Shown here: piece after piece, positions 56,220 through 64,000 of the stretch
How the letters are laid out: each line of letters starts with the position of its first letter
Position numbering within the stretch: position 1 is the first letter of the stretch
Assembly (NCBI GenBank): GCA_963741355.1
Contig: CAVUIG010000003.1
Span: 248,001 to 312,000 of the forward strand
Length of the DNA stretch: 64,000 nucleotides
Reading direction: 5' to 3'
Source: CAIWHR01 sp963741355
Lineage (GTDB): Bacteria > Pseudomonadota > Gammaproteobacteria > Burkholderiales > Casimicrobiaceae
Notes under the pieces: model-generated
Seen by the model: only the letters and a program-made list of their open reading frames with translations
What the model was told of the DNA's origin: nothing
The model's database searches: none
Made by a program: the position numbers and the translations under genes

Positions 56220-58958
56220 TCACTTCTCGCCCGCCATTTCTCCGCCCACTTGTTCTCTGATGACCCTCGCCATCACGCGCCCGCGTTCGGTCTCCAGCAG
56301 CGTCTTTGCGTCGATACGCCCGAAAAGATCCAACAGCGGCGCGACGAGGCCGGTCCACCCCGTCTGATGACTGGCGCCAAGACCGGCACCGTTGTCGCCG
56401 TGGAAGTACTCGTAGAACAGGATCAGATCGCGCCAATGCGGATCGTCCTGGAACTTGGCCGTTCCGCCGTAGACCGGACGTTTCCCGTCGGCACCGCGCA
56501 GGAACGTGCCCGTCAGCCGGCGGACGATCTCCTCGGCCACCTCGAACAGCGTCATCTGTTGCCCCGAGCCGGTCGGACATTGAACCTTGAACTCGTCGCC
56601 GTAGAAGTCGTACAGGTTCACCAGCGCGCGGACGATCAGCAGGTTGACTGGCATCCACACTGGACCGCGCCAGTTGGAATTGCCACCGAACATCCCCGTA
56701 TTCGATTCGGCGGGCAGGTACTGCACCTGGTATTGCTGGTCGCCCACATGGAACACGAACGGATGCTCAAGGTGATAGCGAGATAGCGACCGAATGCCGT
56801 GCGGTCCCAGGAACTCGTTCTCGTCGAGCATGTACGCGAGCACCCGCTCCAGCTTCTGCTTGTTGAGGATCGACAACAGCCGCCGGCCCCTGTAGCCGAC
56901 GAAACCGGCGTCGGTCGGGGCCACATGGGAAACGAGTTCCGGGTGGCGCTTTCGAAACTGCGCGATCAGCTCCATCAGCCTCGGATACCGCGTAACGGAA
57001 TCCGCCTCGAACACCGTCGATGCACACAGCGGCAGGAGGCCCACCATGGATCTGACCTTCAGTCGCATCGCCTGGCCGTCCGGCAACCGAAGCAGATCGT
57101 AGAAGAAGCCGTCCTGCTCGTCCCACATCTCGTCGTGATGCTCACCGCGGCGGTCCATCGCGTAGGCGATCCACATGAAATGCTGGACGAACTTGAAGGC
57201 GACCTCCTCGTAGATCGGGTCGTATTCGGTGAGGATGATCGCCATCTCCAGCATGCCCTGGCAATAGAACGCCATCCACGCTGTCCCGTCTGCCTGCTCC
57301 AGCGAGCCGCCGGTCGGCAGCGGCGCGCTGCGATCGAAGATGCCGATGTTGTCCAGACCCAGGAAGCCGCCCGCGAAGACATTGCGCCCCGTCGGGTCCT
57401 TCCGATTGACCCACCAGTTGAAGTTCAGCATCAGCCCCTGGAAGGAGCGCTCCAGGAACCGCAGGTCGGCCCGGCCCAGCTGCTTTTCGTATTTGTAAAG
57501 CCAGAGTGTCGCGGCGGCATGCACCGGCGGGTTCACGTCGCTGAAGTTCCACTCGTAGGCGGGAATCTGCCCGCTCGGGTGAAAGTAGAGGCTGCGCAGC
57601 ATCAGCAGCAGCTGCTCCTTCGCGAAATCGAAGTCCACCATTGCCAGCGAGACCGTGTGAAAAGCAAGGTCCCAGGCGGCGTACCACGGGTACTCCCACT
57701 TGTCCGGCATCGAGATCACGTCGGCGTTGAGCATGTGGAACCACTCGGTGTTGCGCACGTCGTGGCGCGCGGCCTCCATCAGAGGATGGCTCTTGTGCTC
57801 GCGCAACCAGCGCTCGAGATCGAAGTAGTAAAACTGCTTGCTCCACAGCATTCCCGCCAGCGCCTGGCGATGCACGCGGCGCTGATCTTCGCTCAAGGAC
57901 TTGGGCGCAATCCGCGCGTAGAACTCGTCGGCATCGGCGAGGCGGTTCTTGAGGATTCTCTCGAAGTCGCCGAAGGGGTCCTTGATCTGTGAAGCCGCCA
58001 GGCGCAGCCGGAGCGTCTTGCTGCCGCCGCCGGGCACATCGAGGACATAGTGCGCGGCGGCCTTGGTCCCGGTCCTGGCGGGATTCACCGCTTCGCGCCG
58101 TCCCGCGATGACGTAGGCGTGGAATGCATCCTTGACATACGGCGACGCGTTCGGCTGGCCCCACAGCCGCTGCGCATTGCTCTCGTTTTCGGTAAACAGC
58201 AACTCCGGCGCGCCATCGCAATGGAGCCAGTATTCGCCCAGCTCCTGGTGCGTGGCGTGAATGGCGCCCGGCGCCGCTTCGTGCAGCGAAGGTTTGTGAC
58301 CGTCGTCGCCCCACGACCAGGTGTTGCGAAACCAGAGCGTCGGCAGAACGCGCAGCCGCGCCGCTTCCGGCCCGCGATTGTGGACGGTGATGCGGATGAG
58401 AACGTCCTCCGGACTCTCCTTGGCGTACTCCACGAACACGTCGAAGTACCGGTCCTCATCGAACACGCCGGTGTCGAGGAGCTCGTACTCGAACTCTTCG
58501 CGGGATCGTTCGCGGTTGGTCTCGATCAGGTCCCGGTACGGAAACTCGCGCTGCGGGTACTTGTACAGATACTTCATGTACGAGTGCGTTGGCGTGCTGT
58601 CGACGTAGAAGTAGTACTCCTTCACGTCCTCGCCGTGGTTGCCCTCGCTGTTGGTCAGTCCGTAGAGCCGCTCCTTCAGAATCGGGTCGCGCTCGTTCCA
58701 CAGCGCAAGCGCGAAGCACAGCCGTTGCTTGTCGTCGCAGATTCCGCCGAGACCATCCTCGCCCCACTTGTAGGCGCGGGAGCGCGCCTGGTCGTGCGTG
58801 AAGTAGTTCCACGCGTTGCCGTCTTCGCTGTAATCCTCGCGGACGGTGCCCCATTGTCTTTCGCTCAAATAGGGTCCCCACTTCTTCCAGGGGACCTGCG
58901 CCTCACGCGCGTCGTTCAGGCGCTTTTGCTCCGCCACGTCCACAATTTCGGCGATCAT
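56220..58958 (-). CDS. GH63-like glycoside hydrolase (glucosidase family)
   Basis: A 912-residue cytoplasmic protein with an intact frame. It matches the MGH1-like/GH63 glucosidase group: N-terminal KKWGPYLSERQWGTVREDYS, then beta-sandwich domain. An (alpha/alpha)6 barrel follows, with PDKWEYPWYAAWDLAFHTVS, ADGTAWMAFYCQGMLEMA and NSNWRGPVWMPVNLLIVRAL. Likely acts on an alpha-linked glucoside such as glucosylglycerate or a storage oligosaccharide (inference; the family includes mannosyl/glucosylglycerate hydrolases). No signal peptide. It is transcribed against its neighbours on both sides. Confidence 0.8.
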   Translation of the reverse strand: MIAEIVDVAEQKRLNDAREAQVPWKKWGPYLSERQWGTVREDYSEDGNAWNYFTHDQARSRAYKWGEDGLGGICDDKQRLCFALALWNERDPILKERLYGLTNSEGNHGEDVKEYYFYVDSTPTHSYMKYLYKYPQREFPYRDLIETNRERSREEFEYELLDTGVFDEDRYFDVFVEYAKESPEDVLIRITVHNRGPEAARLRVLPTLWFRNTWSWGDDGHKPSLHEAAPGAIHATHQELGEYWLHCDGAPELLFTENESNAQRLWGQPNASPYVKDAFHAYVIAGRREAVNPARTGTKAAAHYVLDVPGGGSKTLRLRLAASQIKDPFGDFERILKNRLADADEFYARIAPKSLSEDQRRVHRQALAGMLWSKQFYYFDLERWLREHKSHPLMEAARHDVRNTEWFHMLNADVISMPDKWEYPWYAAWDLAFHTVSLAMVDFDFAKEQLLLMLRSLYFHPSGQIPAYEWNFSDVNPPVHAAATLWLYKYEKQLGRADLRFLERSFQGLMLNFNWWVNRKDPTGRNVFAGGFLGLDNIGIFDRSAPLPTGGSLEQADGTAWMAFYCQGMLEMAIILTEYDPIYEEVAFKFVQHFMWIAYAMDRRGEHHDEMWDEQDGFFYDLLRLPDGQAMRLKVRSMVGLLPLCASTVFEADSVTRYPRLMELIAQFRKRHPELVSHVAPTDAGFVGYRGRRLLSILNKQKLERVLAYMLDENEFLGPHGIRSLSRYHLEHPFVFHVGDQQYQVQYLPAESNTGMFGGNSNWRGPVWMPVNLLIVRALVNLYDFYGDEFKVQCPTGSGQQMTLFEVAEEIVRRLTGTFLRGADGKRPVYGGTAKFQDDPHWRDLILFYEYFHGDNGAGLGASHQTGWTGLVAPLLDLFGRIDAKTLLETERGRVMARVIREQVGGEMAGEK

Positions 58959-59177
58959 GCATTACCCCTGCGATGCTACGGGTGTCTGGAGTCCTCGCTA
59001 TCCATGGGCCACCCGCCGCTTAGTGAAATGCGAGGACGGGCACTGCCGGCGGGGCCAATTCTGCTCTATGATTTGAGAGCTAGCAACGCGACCGTCAGGC
59101 CATCGACAGCCATATCGGCCCGGGGCGAACCGCCGTCAATCGCGTTCGCAAAGCCTGTTCGAAGAAAGGAAGCTTCT

Positions 59178-59946
59178 ATGACCACCGCACTGCGAAGGTT
59201 CGGACTGCTGATATTCACGGGATCCATCCTGGCCTCGCCGTCGTTGCATGCCGAGGGCGAGCATCATTGGAGCTATTCCGGCGAAACGGGACCGGGTAAA
59301 TGGGCGGCATTGGAATCCGATTACAGCGCATGCGGAATCGGCAAGATGCAGTCGCCCATCGATATTCGCGACAGCGTCGCCAAAAAGGGCGACTCTGCCC
59401 GCCATCGTGTTCGATTACAAACCGTCGCCGCTCAAGATCGTCGATAACGGGCATACCATCCAGGTGAACTACGCACCAGGCAGTTTCATCACGGTGCAAG
59501 GCAAACGCTACGAGCTCGTTCAGTTTCATTTCCACAAGCCCAGCGAAGAAAAGATCAACGGCAAGAGCGCCGACATGGTGGCCCACCTCGTGCACAAGGA
59601 CGCCGACGGAAAGATCGCCGTGGTCGCCGTCCTGCTCAAGACCGGGAAGACCAACAATCTCGTCGAAACGCTCTGGAAGAGCCTCCCGACGGAGAAGGAA
59701 AAGGAAACTGCCGTGGAAGGCGTCCAGGTCAACGCTGCGGATCTGCTGCCGGACAAGAAGGCTGCGTATTACACGTTCACCGGCTCTCTGACGACGCCGC
59801 CGTGCAGCGAAGACGTCACGTGGTTCGTGCTGAAGACGCCTTCGTCCATTTCCAACACCGAAGTGGCTCGCTTCGCACAACTGTATCCGATGAACGCTCG
59901 GCCAACGCAACCGCTGAACGGTCGGGAGATTCGCACGACGCCGTGA
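59178..59946 (+). CDS. Periplasmic alpha-carbonic anhydrase (one frame break)
   Basis: A signal peptide (ends SLHA), then the alpha-CA fold: GKMQSPIDIRD, zinc ligands in FHFHKPSEE and MVAHLVHKDADG, and the conserved TPPCSEDVTWFVL loop. An extra T near 59397 breaks the frame in the second strand region; corrected length is 255 residues, normal. GAAAGGA precedes the ATG at 59178. It hydrates CO2 in the periplasm, useful for bicarbonate supply or pH control. Confidence 0.9.
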
Positions 59947-60007
59947 GTCTTCAATGCTTATCTCAACCAACGTGTTCGGCAAGATTGCTGAATTATGGAT
60001 CAGTTCC

Positions 60008-61371
60008 TCATTGCGTAGTGTTCGAATCGCCGCCCGTCGGCACGCGCCAGAACGGCTTCTCGACCTCGACCAGCGGTCGGCCAGGCTCGTTGGGCTTCAA
60101 CCCGTAGCGCAGCAGCGCAATCAGGTCCGAGCTGACTCGTGGGTCGGAAACGAAGTAGTTGTGGCAAATGAAGCACGTCGCCGCCGTGACCTGGATCACA
60201 TCGAACGACCCGAGCAAGCGGGCGTGTGCAACGTCCTCCGGAGGCAGCGTGCTCACGTCGATGCGTCCGAGCCGGGCAATGCTCCCCAACATCCAGCCCG
60301 ACGTAGCGAGCGCCTTGTCGTTCGGCGAGACGTATACCGTAATGTGAAATTCAGGAGATGGAAAGACGCCCCCTGGGTCGGCGCCTTGCCATAGGGCAGG
60401 TCCGGGTCGGAGCCGGTCTTCCACATCTTCGTGGGAGCGACGTCGACATCGAGGTCGGGCGCGATGAGCACGATGTTCCCGATCTTGAACCGACCGGCGA
60501 GGGTGGTCTGCGTGATGTAAGCCTCGACACCGAGGTCCGACACAGCACTCGCGAGCAGATCCGTCCCGCGACTGTGGGCGACGAGGTGGATCTTCTCGAG
60601 GCCAGGCGTATCGGCGATCATACGGATCGTCTTCTTCAAGTCCTCCTCGGCGAACTCGCCCGACTCGCGGTCGACGTCGTACCCCAGATGTACGATTTTG
60701 CTGCCGCCCGCTGGCCAGCTGAAGACGGCGCATACGAACTCCCGGCCGAGGAAGTGGCACAGTTCCCCCATGTTGAGCGCGGCGTCTTCGAACGTGTTGG
60801 CGAATCCGTGCACGAACAGCACGACCTCCTTGCGCGGCGCGAGGGCGAGCCGGCGCGCGACCTCGGCCTGGAGCCCGCGCTTCGCCGCTTCGTGAGCCGC
60901 AACGACGTCTGGTGCTCGCGAGATACCATCCCCGGCACGCGTTATTTCGTAGGGTATGCGTGGAAAGCGTCCAAGCTCGGTCGTCGGTCCCAAGGTGAGG
61001 TCGATTGGGACCTTGCGGTCCGCTACCGTGCTTTGCGCGACGAGTGTCTCCCAGGTAACTCCGTTGCCAAATTCAACTCGCGTCGATCCGAATGCCAGGT
61101 AACGCGACCGGCTCGCGGTGTAGGGGCTGGCGTCGTCGGCGCTGGTCGCGGGAGCGCGATCGGTGACATAGAGCAGATCAAGCGATGGCGCGCGGCGATC
61201 GGCGGCGATATTGGTGAATGGCGGTTTGGCCTGCGGCCCCGTGTACAGCACTGGGGTCGGCATCATGGAGTAGGTCGCGCAACCGGTTAAAGTAAGCGCC
61301 GCCAGAACGGCTGATGCGCACGCTGGCCTGGCAGGACTCCGAACGGCTAACGGTCGTCGAGTTAGCTTCAT
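60008..61371 (-). CDS. Lipoprotein alpha/beta hydrolase (DUF900-like), one frame break
   Basis: A 454-residue (corrected) outer-envelope lipoprotein: lipobox LTGC with C31. The alpha/beta hydrolase core has oxyanion-region VVLFVHGFANTFEDAAL, the GxSxG-equivalent VAHSRGTDLL and DVAPTKMW. The C-terminal 120 residues continue in another frame from near 60366, explained by one G missing in a G run. The tail contains CFICH, a CxxCH pattern. DUF900 members are putative esterases. Substrate unknown. It converges on the carbonic anhydrase gene. Confidence 0.75.
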
Positions 61372-61525
61372 GGTTTCTCAACGAACGGGAGGGGCGGGCT
61401 GCGCGCCGGATATCCACGCGGCAGCGATTGGACGCTTGCGGCCGATCTCCATACGCTTGCAAGGACGCGGTCGGCTGGTGACAATATGCGGATAGATGTT
61501 CCCTCATGTTGCGTTGGAGGCCTTT

Positions 61526-63795
61526 ATGGACAGCGGCTCGTTGCACGTGGGAAATCGAAATGAATCCATGGTTTGCCGGCTGGTCGCCATGATAGTCGGC
61601 GCGGGGCTTTACAGCTTCGACGCTGCTTGCCTACGCGCGAGAAGAACCCGCTGCGGGACGCCTTTTTCGGCGAGACCCACATCCACACCAGCTGGTCGTT
61701 CGATGCGTTCGTCTTCGGCAACACGGTCACCGGACCCGAGGAGGCGTACCAGTTCGCCATGGGTAAGCCCATCCGGCATCCCGCGGGCTACATGGTTCAG
61801 ATCAAGCGGCCGCTCGACTTCGAGGCCGTGACGGACCACTCGGAATACATGGGCACAGTCCGGCTCGCCAACGACCCGCAGTCCGATTTGAGCAAGCTGC
61901 CAATCGCCGAGAAGCTGAAGGTCAGAAGCAAGGAGGACGTGCAGAAAGTCTACCTCTTTCTCGCCACGTCCATCATCACGGAGCCGATCAAGGAATTGCT
62001 CGCACCGGAAGTGGCCGGCTCGGTGTGGAAGAGCGTCGTGGAAGCCGCCGACAAGTACTACCAGCCGGGCAAATTCACGACCTTCGCCGCCTACGAGTGG
62101 AGCTCGACCCCTGACAATCGCAACCTGCACCGGAACATTATCTTCAAGGACACTAAGAAGGTTACTGCGCTGCCTTTCTCGTCGATAGATTCAAATCACC
62201 CTGAGGACCTGTGGAACTGGATGGACGGCCAGCGCAAGGCGGGCAACGAGCTGCTGGCGATCTCGCACAATTCGAACCTCTCCGACGGCGTGATGTTCCC
62301 GCTGGAAGTCGACAGCAAGGGCAGGCCGATCGACGCAGCGTGGGCGCAGTCGCGGGTCAACAACGAGCCGCTGGCCGAGATCCAGCAGCTCAAGGGCGCG
62401 TCGGAAACGCACCCGGCGCTGTCTCCCAACGACGAATTCGCCCGCCACGAGATTCTGGAGTATCTGCTGGGCGACGTAGATCGTGCGCCCCGGCTGCATG
62501 GCAGCTACATCCGGGAGGGATACGAGAACGGCCTGGCGATGCAGGAAACCCGCGGCTACAACCCATACAAGTTCGGCGTCGTCGGCGCAAGCGACACGCA
62601 CAACACGGCGGCGGCCCATACCCAATCGAATTATTTTGGAGGTCATGGCTTGCTCGACGCTACGCCGGAAGCTCGCTTGCGCGGCGAGAAGACGGCAGGA
62701 ATGACGATGGACAAGCTTTCGACATCCGGGCTGGGTGGCGTGTGGGCCGAGGAGAACACGCGCGAGTCGATCTTCGCCGCCATGAAGCGAAAGGAAACCT
62801 TCGGCACCAGCGGCGAACGGATCAAGGTGCGCTTCTTCGGCGGCTGGGACTTCGCGCCCAGCGTCGTGCAAAGCAAGGACTGGGTAAAGACGGGGTATGC
62901 GAACGGCGTACCGATGGGAGGCGACCTGCCCCCCGCCAAGTCGAAGGCGCCGACATTCATCGTGTGGGCGGTCAAAGATCCAGACGACGCGAACCTCGAC
63001 CGCATCCAGATAGTGAAAGGTTGGACGCGCAACGGCCAGATCTTCGAGAAGATCTATGACGTCGCCTGGTCGAACCGCAAGGGGAACGGTGGCGGATCGA
63101 TCTCGGACGCGCGCGTGCGCAGTGGTCAAGCCGAGTTGCCACCGGTGGGCACAACCGTTGACATCAAGAACGCGTCGTACACCAACACCATCGGGGCAGT
63201 GGAATTGAAGACGGTCTGGGCAGACCCGGACTTCGACGCGAGTCAATTCGCGTTCTACTACGTGCGGGTGCTGCAGATCCCGACGCCGCGCTGGACGACG
63301 TACGACGCGAAGAAGCTCGGTGTCTCGCCACCGAGCAACGTTCCGGCTACGGTTCAGGATCGGGCCTGGACCTCGCCGATCTGGTATACGCCGAGCGACG
63401 AGGCGCGCAAAGGCGCGCAACCGGGCACGACGGTTGCAGACTTGCGGCAAAAGGGGGCCATGGCGCTTGACGACGCGCAGCTCAAGCAGCTCATCGTCGG
63501 AAAGACCTTCAAGGTCCGCAATACCGTGACGGGGCAGCGCTTCGAGATCCTGTATGGGCAGGACGGCCGTCGTCTGATCCTCAGCATCGACGGAAAGCAG
63601 CCACCCGCCGGCGAGGTCGGCGACGTGCTTCACAGCGGCGATCTCGGATCGCCGGCGCACTACGAGATTCGCAGTGGGAAGATCGTCACCACGATCGCGA
63701 ATACGCCATTCGAGATCACGGTATACAAGGTCGGCGACAAGTACGTTGCGGCTCGCAGCAACGAGTTCGGCTACGCCAACTACGAAGTCGAGTGA
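61526..63795 (+). CDS. DUF3604 exported metal-dependent protein (two frame breaks near the N-terminus)
   Basis: About 755 residues corrected. A hydrophobic N-terminal segment (VCRLVAMIVGAGLYSFDA) acts as signal or anchor. The DUF3604 body follows, with a PHP-like metal site FFGETHIHTSWSFDAF, AVTDHSEYMG, AISHNSNLSDG and GVVGASDTHNTAAAHTQSNY. The His/Asp clusters suggest a phosphoesterase-like metal centre. Two extra bases near 61625-61637 separate the signal from the body. GGAGG eight bases before the ATG at 61526 supports the start. Function unknown; DUF3604 genes often accompany sulfatases and DUF1254-type secreted proteins. Confidence 0.8.
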
Positions 63796-64000
63796 CAAAA
63801 TCACTTTCGACGTGTTGACCTGACCCCTTTATCGCTACCAGAAGGAAGCCGTTGCGCAGTCTGGTCTTGAGCAACTGTTGACGGCCGCTGCGCGGCGTAA
63901 GGGGCGTCAACATAGGCTGCGACCCGAAGCGAATGTGATAGGGAGGTAACAGGGGAGGTAAGGGCGCGAGCGATCTGAAAGCGGCGCCAGCCTCATAGGG

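Noticed and set aside
63796..64000. A gene at the right end
   Set aside because: Only short frames without ribosome sites or motifs; nothing supportable in the last 205 bases.

Overview
The window is high-GC DNA that reads as the chromosome of a betaproteobacterium (Burkholderiales/Rhodocyclales-like). The evidence is gene order: rapZ-hprK-ptsN-hpf-rpoN-lptBAC-kdsC-kdsD, then mla genes, murA, a full his operon, tatABC, an htrA-type protease, petABC and sspAB. This block is characteristic of that class. The assignment is inferred from gene content and order; no rRNA is present.

Layout. 1-7449 (minus strand): nitrogen PTS/sigma-54 genes (rapZ, hprK, ptsN, hpf, rpoN), then lipopolysaccharide transport and Kdo synthesis (lptB, lptA, lptC, kdsC, kdsD), mostly tightly packed with 4-base start/stop overlaps. 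7565-15761 (plus): a KefB-like antiporter, the complete Mla phospholipid-transport operon (mlaF, E, D, A, C, B), a two-gene ABC exporter and a BolA-like protein. 15763-26943 (plus): murA, queF, hisGDCBHAFIE, a HIT protein and tatABC. 26944-33000: an accessory block (psiF-like gene, ThDP enzyme plus acyl-CoA synthetase, a Fur box with a truncated FTR1 iron permease, and a di-haem peroxidase) lying between tatC and htrA. 33127-39154: htrA-type protease, cytochrome bc1 (petABC), sspA, sspB and tRNA-Thr. 39155-64000: a long accessory region with no recognisable housekeeping gene. It begins with a radical-SAM sulfatase maturase, a sensor kinase with a periplasmic binding-protein-like domain, two response regulators and a Cys-type sulfatase. 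It continues with a calcineurin-like phosphoesterase, small membrane and secreted proteins (DUF1134-like, DUF2092, Gly-rich), a DUF2252 protein, an MltF-like lytic transglycosylase, a CPA2 antiporter, a GH63-like glucosidase, an alpha-carbonic anhydrase, a lipoprotein hydrolase and a DUF3604 protein. Most of these products carry an export signal or membrane segments.

How the genes work together. The first 39 kb is envelope and central physiology: LPS export (Lpt), outer-membrane lipid asymmetry (Mla), peptidoglycan precursor (MurA), histidine synthesis, Tat export and the bc1 complex, whose Rieske protein is a typical Tat substrate. The accessory region looks like a periplasmic sulfatase/hydrolase system with its own maturation enzyme and two-component control. 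That reading is the main hypothesis of this annotation.

Caution on sequence quality. About 18 genes are broken by single-base frame changes, nearly all compatible with one extra base and with the protein family continuing intact in the next frame. They hit genes expected to be essential (lptB) as well as accessory ones. I treat these as probable sequencing or assembly insertions and report each as one gene spanning the breaks, not as pseudogenes.
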